A stretch of 64,000 nt of DNA from Eriocheir sinensis. Its lineage: Eukaryota > Arthropoda > Malacostraca > Decapoda > Varunidae. The stretch lies in the NCBI RefSeq assembly GCF_024679095.1, contig NC_066516.1, positions 3,585,032 through 3,649,031 on the forward strand, in the 5' to 3' direction. Below the pieces are notes generated by a model. It did not search any database. It was not told the DNA's origin and saw nothing but the letters and a program-made list of their open reading frames with translations. This document shows, one piece after another, positions 28,275-40,483 of this stretch (position 1 is its first letter; each line of letters begins with the position of its first letter). Both the position numbers and the translations under genes were made by a program.

Positions 28275-28430
28275 GGGTATCTGGACACCTCTCCTCCCGA
28301 AATTGACCTCTCTTTCGGCCACCTCTTTAGATTCTTTTTGTGAGCAGCGAGCAGCGGGCTTTTTTATTATTATTGTTTACTTTTTTTGTGCCCTTGAGCT
28401 GTCTCCTTTGTTGTTAAAAAAAAAAAAAAA
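28275..28430 (+). mobile_element. LINE-H tail-only copy inserted in LINE-A2
   Basis: 156 bp in opposite sense to A2, from gggtatctggacacc to a 15 bp A run. LINE-A1 shows the uninterrupted target (atctataatctgacac in A1 sense). Here about 4 target bases are lost and no target duplication is seen. Body motifs: gagcagcgagcagcggg and cccttgagctgtctcctttg. Confidence 0.9.
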
Positions 28431-29440
28431 TGGCGGTGAGTGGCTTGAGGATTTGCTGCTTGAGTTACTTGAGCAGCCTGGGTGACAAGTCGTCGGGCCC
28501 GGTTGATTTATTTGTCTCGAGTTTATCTCGGTACTTTTGCACGTACCGTTCGTCAATTGTGCCAATTTCTAGGGTCGTGATTCCCCTCGGTGGGGTAGGG
28601 CTCTCGGGTACGGACTGAGTGTTCTCGACCGTGAACACAGACGCGAAGTTTTTGTTCAGAATTTCGACCATTTGTCTGCTATTTTGGGTTAGTACGTAAC
28701 TTTCATCTAATAGGGGACCGATATTGCTTTTTGCCCTCCTTTTGGTTCTTATATACGTGAAAAACTTTTTCGGGTTGGACTTGGCTTCGTAGGCAATTTG
28801 CGTTTCATAGTCGCATTTACATTGGCGAGTGAGAGTTCTGCTAGCTCTGAGACTGATGGTACTGTTCGCGTGCTTCATCATTGTCATTTACATTCAGCAA
28901 GTTGTATTTTCTTTTCATTAAATTTATTGCCCGTCGAACTTGGGTATCCATAGTGTTTACGGCATTATTTGTTCTCCTTGTCTTCATGGGAACTGCTGTT
29001 CTCTCTAAGAGTTTGTTCTTCAAGCCGTTCCACGCGCCGTCTACAGGAGTGAAGTTTACGGGTTCCCGAGTTGTCTGGGTTAGCAGCTCACAAGCGAGAT
29101 TAAAATTGGCTCTTTTATAGTCTGGAATCTTGGACGTGTTTTCGGTGAACTCATGGTCTGTTTTGATTTTAAGGCGAATTAGGTGATGGTCGCAACCACT
29201 TAGTTTTTCGCTGACTTGACGTTCACGCGTGAGATCGGAATCACTCACGAGTACTAGCTCTAATAAATTACTTTCTCGTCGGTTGGGTATCGATCTGGGT
29301 GAGAAAAGTGTCTTCTAACAATTCAAGTAATCTGTTACCCTCCTGATCTCCATTCATCGTGTTCCAGTCAATGTTGGAACAGTTGAAGTCTCCAATAATG
29401 ACTGACTGTTTGTTTTGTGTTGTGAAATGAGAGTAATAAT

Positions 29441-30145
<705 letters not shown>

Positions 30146-31040
30146 CAGGGACCATTAATAAGAGGTTTACCTGAGGAAACTAAGGGGATGGAGGGAGGGA
30201 GGGAGGTATACAGGTGAGGTTCAGTCTCTTGAGCAGCTTACAAAGAAGGAGGAGGAGGAGGAGGAAGAGGAGGAGGAGGAGGAGGAGCTGGGTGAAGTAT
30301 AATAAGATAATACATGATAATAATGATAGTAAATAAGAAGAGAAAAGAAAGAAGAAGAAGAAGAAGAAGAAGAAGAAGAAGAAGAAGAAGAAGAAGAAGA
30401 AGAAGAAAAAGACGAAGTAAAAAAAAGAATAATGTGCGAAATAAATAGAAAATGGAGGAGACGTGACGAAAAAGAAGAGGAGAAGGAGAAGGAGGAGGAG
30501 GAGGACCAGGAAGAGGAAGAAGAAGAAGAGGGAGACCAAGAAAATTATAACCAAAAACAAACACAAAGGCGGAAGGTGGACGGTGAGGAAGAAGAGGAGG
30601 ATGAGGAGGAAAAAGAGGAAGAAGAAGAGGAAGATGAAGAAGAAGAAGAGGAGGAGGAGGAAAAGCCAAGCGGAAAATTGACAAGGATGAGAGGGTGAGA
30701 GGAGGAAGGAAGAAAAATAAAGACAGGAAGATGAGGAGGAGGAGGAGGAGGAGGGGGAGGAGGAGGAGGAGGAGGAGGAGGAAGAGTGATATGAAAGGGA
30801 ATTGATAAACGAGGAGGAGGAGGAGGAGGAGGAGGAGGAGGAGGAGGAGGAGGGAAGGAAGAGAAAGAGAGTAGAAGGAATTAGATGAAAAGGAGGAGGA
30901 AGAGGAGGAGGAGGGAAGGAAGAGAAAGAGAGTAGAAGGAATTAGATGAAGAGGAGGAGGAGGAGGAGGAGGAGGAGGAATATATTATGAAAAACGTAGG
31001 AAGGATAGAAAATAAATAATAATGACAATAATAATAACAA

Positions 31041-31132
<92 letters not shown>

Positions 31133-31135
31133 AGA
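30146..31135. repeat. (GGA)n and (GAA)n arrays, (GA)43
   Basis: GGA 30248-30290, GAA 30349-30411, mixed purines to 30700, and GGA 30730-30790, 30810-30852 and 30950-30980. The segment ggaagagaaagagagtagaa is repeated at 30855 and 30915. (GA)n 31044-31128. Confidence 0.9.
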
Positions 31136-31447
31136 AGCAACACAAGATAAATGATAATGATTGAGAAGATTAAAGGATAGAAATAGAGAAAATAAAAATA
31201 ATAATAATAATGACAGTAATAACGAAAGGAAATAAGAGAAAAATATGATGATGAAGTAGATGGGACGAAAGGAAGGAAGGGAAAAAGGAATACTTATGAG
31301 AGCAATAACTGATGATAAACACGAAAGAGGGGATAAAGAGAACGTGAACGAAAGGGGAATAAGGATGAAAATGATAATAATATGCTTTCTTTTTCTTATT
31401 TCCATTTCCATCTCCTCCTGTCATCTGCATCTTCATCTTTTCTTCTT

Positions 31448-32170
31448 CTGATGTACCCAGCATCTTACATCTTCGTCCATCCATGTCCTAACCATCTCCA
31501 GCATCCTTCTTCCTATATACCCAGCATCTTCTCTCTTCTTCCACGCATGTCCAAACCATTTCCATCATCTCTTCTCCACCGCTCATGTCCAAACTATATC
31601 TCCAGCATCCTTCTTCTGATATGCCCAACACATCTTCTCCACCCATGTCCAAACCATTTCCAGCATCTTCTCTCTTCTTCCACACATGTCCAAACCATTT
31701 CCAGCATCTTTTCTCCACCTTTCATGTCCAAACTATATCTCCAGCATCCTTCTTCTGATATACCCAACACATCTTCTACACGCATGTCCAAACCATTTCC
31801 AGCATCTTCTCTCTTCTTCCACACATGTCCAAACCATCTCCAGCATCCTTGTTCTGATATACCCAGCATCTCTCCTCGTCCACACATGTCCTAACCATCC
31901 CCATCATCCTCTTCTGATATAACCCAGCATTTCTCTTCCTCCACGCATGTCCAAACCATTTCCAGCATCTTTTCTCCACCGTTCATGTCCAAACTATATC
32001 TCCAGCATCCTTCTTCTGATATACCCAACACATCTTCTACACGCATGTCCAAACCATTTCCAGCATCTTCTCTCTTCTTCCACACATGTCCAAACCATCT
32101 CCAGCATCTTTGTTCTCCTTATATATTCACCGTCTCTCCTCTTCCACATATGTCCAGACCATCTCAATTT
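31448..32170. repeat. Pyrimidine minisatellite with 261 bp higher-order unit
   Basis: Basic motif catgtccaaaccatttccag plus a variable TCTTC stretch, about 45-50 bp. A larger block (31686-31880) recurs at 31947-32115, 261 bp on. Frames on both strands stay open because of the repeat structure; I do not read them as proteins. Confidence 0.88.
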
Positions 32171-32400
32171 CAACTCCCTTTTATTGTCTCCGAACAGTAT
32201 AATGAATAATGGTAAATATGTTAATAGAATAAAAGATAAGTGTATAGAGGTGAAGTAAGGTGAGGTATGGTAACGATTATAGGGTGAGGGTAACGACCTG
32301 CTGACAGACTCGTAGCACGCTGCTGATGACGCATTATATCCATCAATCAGTTAGTGGCGGGATGTGGTGTTATGATTGCCCGCACGCTGCCAGGACTTGA
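32171..32400. other. Unique spacer, nothing recognised
   Basis: About 230 bp of ordinary base composition before a GATA/GA array. Confidence 0.5.
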
Positions 32401-32860
<460 letters not shown>

Positions 32861-33224
32861 TTTTTTTCCATAAATATTCACTTTGATAACATTTTCCATA
32901 GACAGAGAGACAGGGTGACATTTAGACAGACAGATAAAAGGGGTGAGAGACAGCTGGAGTGGCAGAGACCTATTTAATTTACCAGACAGTTATATAGAAA
33001 GACAGACAGGCAACGACACAGACAAATACACAGACTAGCAAACAGAAAGAAATACAGAGGCAGACAAAGTTCAATCAACCTACAGTTACCACTTCGAAGC
33101 TTCCATAAAAACGACCTCTTGACATACATTCAGACAGACAGGCAGACAGATAGACAGACAGGCACACAGACAGACTTTTCTACCACCCCTTCCCCTTCTC
33201 CTCCATGTTACAACCCCCTCTCCC
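32861..33224. repeat. Degenerate (GACA)n tract
   Basis: GACA/CAGA repeats with many substitutions, clearest at 33130-33175. Confidence 0.7.
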
Positions 33225-33948
33225 CTTCCCTTCTTTCAAGTACGACCCTATCCCCCTTTCCCTTCTTTCAAGTACGACCCCATCCCCCCTTCCCTTCTTT
33301 CAAGTACGACCCTATTCCCCCCTTCCTTCTTTCAAGTACGACCCCCTCCCCCCTTCCCTTCTTTAAAGTACGACCCCATCCCCTTCCCTTCTTTCAAGTA
33401 CGACCCCCCTTCCTTCTTTCAAGTACGACCCCATCCCCCCTTCCCTTCATTCAAGTATGACCCCCTCCCCCCTTTCCTTCTTTCAAGTACGACCCCATCC
33501 ACCCTACCCTTCTTTCAAGTAAGACCCCATCCCCCCTTCCCTTCTTTCAAGTACGACCCTATTCCCTCTTCCCTTCTTTCAAGTACGACCCCATCCCCTC
33601 TTCCCTTCTTTCAATTACGACCCCATCCCCCCTTCTTTCAATTATCCCTCAACCCTTCTTTCAAGTACGACCCCATCCCCTCTTCCCTTCTTTCAAGTAC
33701 GACCCTATCCCCTCTTCCCTTTTTTCAAGTACGACACCATCCCCTCTTCCCTTCTTTCAAGTACGACCCCATCCCCTCTTCCTTTTTTCAAGTACGACCC
33801 CATCCCCTCTTCCCTTCTTTCAAGTACGACCCCATCCCCCCTTCCCTTCTTTCAAGTACGACCCCATCCCCTCTTCCCTTCTTTCAAGTACGACCCCATC
33901 CCCTCAACCCTTCTTTCAAGTACGACCCCATCCCCTCTTCCCATCTTT

Positions 33949-33987
<39 letters not shown>

Positions 33988-34432
33988 GTCGCGGCCTATG
34001 GCGCCGGTAGGCTTCTTCCCGGTGGGGCCTGATGGTCGACCCAAGGCTTCTTCCCGGTGGGTCCTGACGGTCGGCCCAGCCCGTTCTGGCGCAGGCGAGT
34101 GTTTATAGTGGCGCCATCTTGCATTGGCTCATGCTGCCCTCCCGGAGCTCATCTTTAATCCTAGAATCTAGAGTCCGGGTTGATAGGTGGTCTTCTGGAC
34201 AGCATGTGGGTAGTTTTAAGCCACTCGGCGGCGGCTGAAAAATCCCAGCTTGGTGGCACCGGGCGGGGATTGAACTCGCGTCCTCCTGAACGCGGTGCTG
34301 TTACTCTGTCGATTCAGCCACCCCATCCCCTCTTCCCTTCTTCCAAGTACGACCCCATCCCCCCTTCCCTTCTTTCAAGTACGATCCCATCCCCCCTTCC
34401 CTTCTTTCAAGTACGACCCCCTCCCCCTTCCT
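33225..34432. repeat. 29 bp minisatellite, about 25+ units, cut by a SINE
   Basis: Unit cttctttcaagtacgacc plus ccatcccc and ttcc, 29 bp, from 33225 to 33950 and again from 34321 to 34432. Units differ by single substitutions and C/T run length. The gap between the two parts is exactly SINE S3. The array ends about 30 bp from the donor of the KHDRBS-like exon at 34464. Confidence 0.93.
33951..34322 (-). mobile_element. tRNA-derived SINE, type S, copy S3, best preserved
   Basis: On the minus strand the head ggtggctgaatcgacag begins at 34322. An A-box-like TGGCTGAATCG and B-box-like AGTTCAATCCC lie about 50 bp apart. The head can fold like a tRNA with its gcgttcaggaggacgc arm. Then the body (ccgagtggcttaaaactacc, cacatgctgtcc, aagatggcgccac), a 35 bp segment present twice in tandem (gaagaagcc with ccaccggg), and a 34 bp poly(A) (poly-T at 33951-33984 on plus). 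The long intact A tail suggests recent insertion. It sits inside a 29 bp minisatellite. Confidence 0.9.
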
Positions 34433-34463
34433 CCCTCTCCCCCTACCCCCGTCCGTGGCCTAC

Positions 34464-34648
34464 CTTAGGGTGGTCACGGACGGGCACGAGTACCCGGACC
34501 GTGAGCTTGATGGCCTTGTCCTTCGTCACGTCCGCCATCTTGCGCTGGTCGTCGCCCCTGCCACTGCCTCCGCTGCCGCCTCCTCCTGTCCCTCGCACGC
34601 CGCCCCCGCCGCCGCCGCCGCTGCCACCAGTCTGCAGGCGCTCGATCT
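34464..34648 (-). CDS. KHDRBS-like: KHDRBS-like exon: end of QUA1, Gly-rich linker, start of KH
   Basis: The first visible exon, 185 nt. It enters in phase 1 after the acceptor ttccacag and leaves in phase 0 at the donor gtaggc. The first two bases complete a Glu codon, giving EIERLQTGG, which matches the end of QUA1 in Sam68 (AEIEKIQKG). About 25 Gly/Ser-rich residues follow, coded by GGC/GGT-type triplets, then KLTVRVLVPVRDHPK, the first KH strand. Known Sam68 has KLKERVLIPVKQYPK here and an exon joint right after the Lys, as seen. The Gly-rich insert replaces the Asp/Glu-rich linker of vertebrates. A 29 bp minisatellite ends about 30 bp downstream of the donor. Plus-strand frames over this block are shadows. 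Confidence 0.9.
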
Positions 34649-34841
34649 CTGTGGAAGGAGAGGGAGCATTGTAATGGTGGTTGTAATGGTAGCAGTTGTA
34701 GTGGTAATAGTGGTATAGTAATAGTGGTCAGTAGTGATAATGATCGGTAGTGATAGTAGTAGTTGTGGTAGTAGTAGCAGTAGTAGTAATAGGAGGAGGA
34801 GTGGTAGTAGTAGCAGTAGTAGTGGTAGGAGGAGTGGTAGC

Positions 34842-34894
<53 letters not shown>

Positions 34895-34950
34895 AAATAG
34901 AAGTAGTGCTAGTAGTAAAAGTAGTAGTAGTAGGAGGAGGAGGAGGAGGA
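34649..34950. repeat. (GTA)n and (GGA)n arrays upstream of the first visible exon
   Basis: GGT/GTA from 34672, pure GTA 34845-34892, GGA 34933-34950. This is intron 5' of the KHDRBS-like exon at 34464-34648 and abuts the LINE-E2 3' end. Confidence 0.92.
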
Positions 34951-36716
34951 ACACAAAGAAACACAAAGAAACAACAAACAACAGCAGACCTGCTGGTCCT
35001 TACGATGCTGTTTGTGACAAGCTACACTAACTATCTAATCAAAGGTGGAAGATGAAGGACAGCAAAGGCGAAGGTTGCTCCCGACCCCCCCCCACACACA
35101 CACACACACACACACACACCAACCCTCCAGCCAAAGCTGGCAGGAAAGGAAAACGAACCTTGCAGCATGGAAAAACTGCATGGAAATTATGTAGGAAAGA
35201 GGAAAGAACTACTATTACTGCTACCACTAACCCGGCGTCAACAACGGACAAGGACACCAGTATTCGAAAGAACTTAACGTTATTACGTCAATGAGTAATA
35301 TCTTAGTTGCTGGTTGGATTAAAAATACTCATCTAATCTACGTATTCCTGAAGGCCGTAACTGTTGTACTATCAACGATATCACAGGTAGAGAATTCCAA
35401 ACATTAACGACTCGATTGAAGAAGTGTTTGGCTTCCTGCGACGAGAATTTTTTTACCAATTATCTTGAAATTGTTATTTCTTCTTGTTCTATTTCATCGA
35501 TCAATTGTAAAGTTATCTTCCGCATTAATATCACTGAATCCTTTCAACATTTTAAACACTTCTATTAGATCGCCTCGCATTCTTCGTTTTAATAGGCTGA
35601 ATAAATTAACTTCTTTAAGTCTTTGTTCATAAGATAAATTTTTCAACCTAGGAATCATTTTTGTTACTCTCCGTTGAACCCTTTCTAACTTTTCTATGGT
35701 TTTTCTGTAATAGGGAGACCAAAACTGTGCACAGTATTCTAGATGGGGTCGAACCAGCGAATTATACTGTTTTAATATTACTTTTTCCGATTTATTATTA
35801 AAGACTCGTCCGATGAAGCCAAACAATTTGTTTGCGGTTTTAACTACCTCTGAACAATGCTGACTGGGGATTAAATCGCTTGATATAGTGATTCCAAGAT
35901 CCTTTTCTTTACTTACTGCAGAAAGTTGCTGGCCATTCATTACGTACCGAACGCGATTGTTATTGTTTCCGATGTGTAACACTTTACATTTGTCAACGTT
36001 AAATTTCATTTGCCATTGATTGGCCGAACGTGCAAGTCGATCTAGATCTGATTGTAAAGCTTCTTCGTCGGATGTTTAGTTACCATACTAGCGATTTTTG
36101 TGTCATCAGCAAATTTTGATATTTTACAAGTGAGCCCATCATCGATATCATTAACATAAATTAAGAAGAGCATGAGATCAAGCACTGACCCTTGAGGTAC
36201 GCCGCTTCTGACATCGATCCAGTTAGATGAAACATCGTTTAGAACTACTCTTTGTTTCCGCTCAGAGAGCCAGTCCACAAGCCAATTGTGAATGTTACCT
36301 GAGATACCGTGTGCCAATAGTTTACTGAGCAACCGTTTGTGGGGGACCTTGTAAAATGCCTTTTGAAAATCCAGATATATGATATCTACTGATCTGTTTT
36401 CATTGAACACCTCAAAAATATAATGAATAAATTCAAGTAAGCTAGTTAAACACGAACGTTTACTACGGAAGCCACGTTGCGAATTATTTATTATATTATT
36501 TACTAAGAATTTCACCATATTGTCGCGAATGATAGTCTCCAATAATTTACAAACGATCAATGTCAGGCTAATTGGTCGATAGTTTCCCGGATGAGACTTG
36601 TCCCCCTTTTTGAATATTGGTGTGACATTTGCAAGTTTCCAATCCGACGGAACTTTTCCAGCTGCTAAAGATTTATTGAATAAGATAGAGAGAGAGCGAT
36701 TTGCAAATTTGATCAT
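34951..36716 (-). mobile_element. LINE-E2, CR1-like, 5'-truncated at RT
   Basis: Second copy of the E family. Frame 36716-36042: IFKKGDKSHPGNYRPISL, QRGFRSKRSCLTSLLEF, VDIIYLDFQKAF, VPQGSVLDL (normally LGP) and KFADDTKIAS. Frame 36009-35494: FNVDKCKVLHIGNNNN, VRPHLEYCAQFWSPYY and RRVTKMIPRLKNLSYEQRL. Only a few lesions separate them (36040, 35490). The 3' UTR contains a short CA run (35090-35119) absent from E1. It ends with two copies of TTCTTTGTGT then TCC. It is better preserved than E1 over the RT. Confidence 0.92.
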
Positions 36717-36870
36717 TGCAGTTATCAGTTACAGACCCAAAGTTGTTGTACCCGCACCAGTAAAGCCATTCAATTAAAGATATTATTGAAACCGTTAAAT
36801 ATTGATGGGTTTTGGGGATAGTTATAGGTCAAATCGGGAAGTATAGTAGTGTTCTGGGTGTGATAACCTT
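36717..36870. other. Unique spacer between LINE-E2 and an H tail
   Basis: About 150 bp without a recognised feature. Confidence 0.5.
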
Positions 36871-37033
36871 TCAAGAGGAGAGTATCAAGGCACCTCTTCA
36901 CCCGAAATTGACCTCTCTTCGTTCTTTTGACTTTTGTTCGGTGCAGAGTCTGGGAAGCTTTTCTGTTGTTGTTTTTGTTTTTTTGTTTTGTTTATTTTGC
37001 CCTTAAGCTGCCTTCCTTACTGTAAAAAAAATA
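36871..37033 (+). mobile_element. LINE-H tail-only copy, diverged
   Basis: It runs from ctttcaagaggagagtatc through cacccgaaattgacctctct and gcccttaagctgccttcc to an A run. It is the most diverged of the four tails and starts about 20 bp further 5' than the others. Confidence 0.8.
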
Positions 37034-37329
37034 GATCATAATCTGATAACGCTGGGCCAGCAACCATTGGGGCAGTATGAGCGCGCACGGCCTTGGGTGT
37101 AATCAACCACCCCGCTATTTAAACTCACTGCTCCGTCACGACGATTTTCAAATACTCCTTGTGTCGGCGGTGTGCCCTAAGTGCCAGACCTTCCTGTGTC
37201 ACCCGCTGTCTCTCGCAGGTGAAGCTGAAGGTGAATTGCGGGCCACAGGCTTAGAAATGAACATGTAAAGACCTCCCCGCCAGGCCTGAGGGTGGTGGAA
37301 GGTGAGCGCCAGTCGTTGTGGTTGTATTT
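37034..37329. other. Unassigned sequence
   Basis: About 300 bp of mixed composition with no ORF or repeat that I recognise. Confidence 0.4.
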
Positions 37330-37570
37330 GTACCTTCAGTCGGCTGTTAACCCGTCCGCTGCGATTGGAACGGATTCGGTTTTCACCGGTAGCCTGGTAA
37401 TATATAGTCCCAGGTCTTTCTCTGTCTCTGTGGTGGATAGTGGAGTGTTTCCCATGTGGTATTGGTATGCTGGATATCCTCTCCCAAGGTGCAGGACTTT
37501 ACATTTTTCTTCATTGAATTGTAGCAGCCCATTTTTCTTCCATTCCTTAACTTGGTGATGTCTTCTGGTA
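37330..37570 (-). mobile_element. CR1-like RT fragment
   Basis: The minus strand codes FNEEKCKVLHLGRGYPAYQY, HMGNTPLSTTETEKDLG and a frayed end. This is the segment right after the FADD motif in CR1-type RTs (compare NVDKCKVMHIG and EKDLGVIIS in LINE-C). Only about 240 bp survive; the family differs from A, C and E. Confidence 0.75.
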
Positions 37571-38054
37571 GAAAATCCGTTGTCGAGGGGTTAAATGGTA
37601 GTATTTAGTAGCAGGATAGCGATGCAGATTGCTACGGTAAATTTATAACAGGTTTCTGGCGCCTACATAGCAAATTCAGTGCCAGAGAGAAAACGTCAAC
37701 ATATAGCAGGCCCTTTATTCGTATTTACCATTTGGTCAGTAGGAGTTTTTTTGTCAGTTTTCCACCTGATAGCTGTTTATTTACCAACTATTTATTGCCA
37801 ACATTACGAACAGTGTGTTAAGGATGGACCTCTACTATTACTTACATTACTACTACGACTCCTCCTCCTCCTCTTCCTCCTATTCCTTTTCCTCTTTCTT
37901 CGTTTCCTAATCCTCGTCCTCCTACTGTTCCTATTCTTCCTCCTCCTCCTCCCCCCTCACTACCAACGTCACCGCCAGTTCCGTCTACAGGCACAAATCC
38001 CTCAACAGTCACACCCATGCACACAAAACTTTTACGGGGTCGCGGCTGCATAAT
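37571..38054. other. Unique spacer with a CTC/CTT tract
   Basis: No gene was recognised; pyrimidine-rich 37855-37955. Confidence 0.5.
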
Positions 38055-38132
<78 letters not shown>

Positions 38133-38176
38133 CGTCCTGCAGGTGTGGAGATGATTTCCTGAGGGAGATGTCCAGC

Positions 38177-38271
<95 letters not shown>

Positions 38272-38295
38272 GGGTTGTTTTTATATATATAGTGT

Positions 38296-38359
<64 letters not shown>
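38055..38359. repeat. (GA)n, (GA)n, (CA)n arrays
   Basis: GA 38056-38130 and 38179-38266 separated by 48 bp, then CA 38298-38359 up to LINE-F. Confidence 0.95.
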
Positions 38360-38361
<2 letters not shown>

Positions 38362-39211
38362 TTTAATTCTTAAAAACCTGGAAACCAGAAAAACATCCAC
38401 TGCCCTCGCCTTTATTGACTTTCGGAAAGCCTTCGACCTGGTTGACCACACCACTGTCATCACCAAGGACATAAACGTCGGCCTTCCCTTCCACCTGACA
38501 TCCTGGATGGTTGACTTCCTGACGCAGCAGTACCAAGCAGTGCGTCATCAGGGTTGCACCTCCATCCTCCAGCTTCTCTCTGCTGGGGTGCTACAAGGGA
38601 CGCGCATGGGGCTTTTTTGTTTCCTTATTCTGATTAACAATGCACTGTTAGACGCCCCTCATCGCTGGAAGTACGTGGATGATTCTACAGTGGGCATCTC
38701 CATCAACAACACAGCCCCTGACTGCACGCCCCTACAACACATTCTGGACCGACTGCAGAACTGGACGCAAGACAAGCACGTTACCATCAATACCAAGACG
38801 GTGGTGGTGCATTTTCACACCTCCACCACTGCCATCCCACCACCAGCCCTGGAGGGTGGCCCTCACCAGCTGCAGGTGGTTGAATCCACCAAACTACTTG
38901 GAGTTACCTTGGACAGCAAGCTGAGCTGGGCCAAGCACGTCACCACCATCATCAGAGCGGCTTCCTTCAAACTTTTCATGTTGAGGCGTATGAAAGCACT
39001 GGGAGCCCCACAAAGGACGCATAAGGACCTGTACACCACCTTCATCCTCCCCAGACTACTCTACGCCTCTCCTGCTTGGGCTTCCTCCATCAGCAAGACC
39101 CAGCAGCGCCAACTAGAGAGAGTGCAGAAGCGGGCTTGCAGACAGATTCTGGGCAGTTCTTACACCAACTACAAGAACCCACTCACCCAGCTGAATCTGC
39201 CCACTCTATAG
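38360..39211 (+). pseudogene. LINE-F reverse transcriptase fragment
   Basis: Encodes palm, thumb and start of the C-terminal domain of an RT with the YVDD active site. No own start codon is present: the open frame runs in from translated GA and CA repeats, so it is not an expressed gene by itself. It lacks the endonuclease and RT fingers. PPALEGGPHQLQVVESTKLL precedes the LGVTLD motif, as usual for this region. Confidence 0.85.
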
Positions 39212-39425
39212 GACCAATACCACATAAACCTAACCAAGTTCGGCGAATCCCTCCTCCGCAACCCCCACCATAGAGACCAACTCCCACCCGCCTTCCCTCC
39301 CCCCACTCGACTTAAATGACACCACAATATTCTGGTCCCGGTCAAAACTCGCATGGACAGATATCGGCTTAGCGCGATACCGACGCTTGTGAGGACCATA
39401 TTCACCTCCATGATTACATGACCCC
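38360..39425 (+). mobile_element. LINE-F, RT domain of a non-CR1 LINE, unbroken frame
   Basis: 5'-truncated inside RT. The frame 38360-39211 is open for about 284 codons. It reads TALAFIDFRKAFDLVDHTTV, QGTRMGLFCFLILINN, the catalytic YVDD (WKYVDDSTVG), LGVTLDSKLSWAKHV, LPRLLYASPAWASS, RVQKRACRQILG, then a stop and a further stretch (FGESLLRNP) to about 39420. YVDD and the C-terminal RVQKRAC block set it apart from the FADD elements; the clade is uncertain. The open frame suggests a young insertion. (CA)n arrays lie on both sides. Confidence 0.87.
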
Positions 39426-39429
39426 TCCA

Positions 39430-39433
39430 CCCC

Positions 39434-39488
<55 letters not shown>

Positions 39489-39523
39489 CACCCATTCCCA
39501 CTTCCCCCATTACTCATCACATG

Positions 39524-39588
<65 letters not shown>

Positions 39589-39730
39589 TATACAGACACT
39601 CCTTAGCTTTTCAATAACCAGCTTTCTCTTCTTCAATATATTAGACAGACAGACAGACATATATAGACAGACAGACAGACGGACAGACAGACACGTATAA
39701 TATATTAGCATTAAACAATTTCGTAAGTGG
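39430..39730. repeat. (CA)n pair and (GACA)n
   Basis: CA 39437-39487 and 39529-39585, GACA 39645-39692 with a TATA break. Confidence 0.93.
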
Positions 39731-39769
39731 CAACTCAACTCCACTTCAGTTCCCAAATAACTTCCTAAC

Positions 39770-39954
39770 CTCCTCCTCCTCCTCCTCCTCCTCCTCAAAG
39801 GTTGTCATGGTTACTGGAGGCCGAATGCTTCCTCCTTTTCACTTCTCTCTTTAATTTTATCTCTTTTTCTCTCTGATCTTCTTCTCTATTGGCTAAATAT
39901 CCTCCTCCTCCTCTATCGTTGATCTCCTTCCTTTTTGTTGATAGTATCTCCTTG

Positions 39955-40034
<80 letters not shown>

Positions 40035-40432
40035 TGGAGGTGACGTTAGTGGAGAAGAAGAAAGGACAAGCGTAAATGAAGGAAGAAAAGAAGCTGATAA
40101 AGAGGGAAGAGGGAGAAAGAGGAAGAACAAGAAGAGGAGGAGGAGGAGGAGGAGGAGGAGGATATTATCTGTGAATGATGGAGAGAAGCGGAAGAAAGTG
40201 AAGGAATGCGGAGGAGGAGGAGGAGGAGGAGGAGGAGGAGGAGGAGGAGGAGGAGGAGGAGGAGAAAAACGAAGAAGAGGAGGAGGAGAAAGGGCAGTTT
40301 TAAAAGACAGAGGAGGAGGAAACGGGGTATGAGGAGGAGGAGGAGGAGATGGAGGAGGAGGAGGAGAAGGAGGAGGAGGAGGAGAGAAACGAACAGAGGA
40401 AGAGGGGAGAGGTTTAAAAAGTGCTTGTGTGA

Positions 40433-40483
<51 letters not shown>

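Larger units (their letters stand above)
26691..29440 (-). mobile_element. LINE-A2, CR1-like, 5'-truncated in the endonuclease
   Basis: Minus strand. From 5' to 3': endonuclease end (SVIIGDFN near 29390, GCDHHLIRL), linker (SKIPDYKRANF, 29150-28840), RT start ([16 protein letters not shown], 28500), RT palm (FADDPKGGG at 27640, normally FADDTK), and the C-terminal 234-residue frame (27544-26840) with [16 protein letters not shown] ending RHFAASGVN. It ends with two ATGTTTCC-type repeats then TCC. It is interrupted by an H tail at 28275-28430 and by an expanded TA array at 27690-27783. GGA arrays lie on both sides. Confidence 0.92.

Noticed and set aside
31488..32085. Repeated Trp/Cys-rich peptides (minus strand) as a repeat protein or venom-like peptide gene
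   Set aside because: Frames follow the minisatellite period; no signal peptide, and peptides differ between units at random.
33225..33950. Possible CRISPR array (29 bp repeat)
   Set aside because: Units are directly tandem without unique spacers, vary by substitution, and the setting is a eukaryotic intron; it is a minisatellite.
34455..34718. Plus-strand frames over the KHDRBS-like exon
   Set aside because: Shadows of the minus-strand exon; Ala/Pro-rich only because of the GGC repeats.
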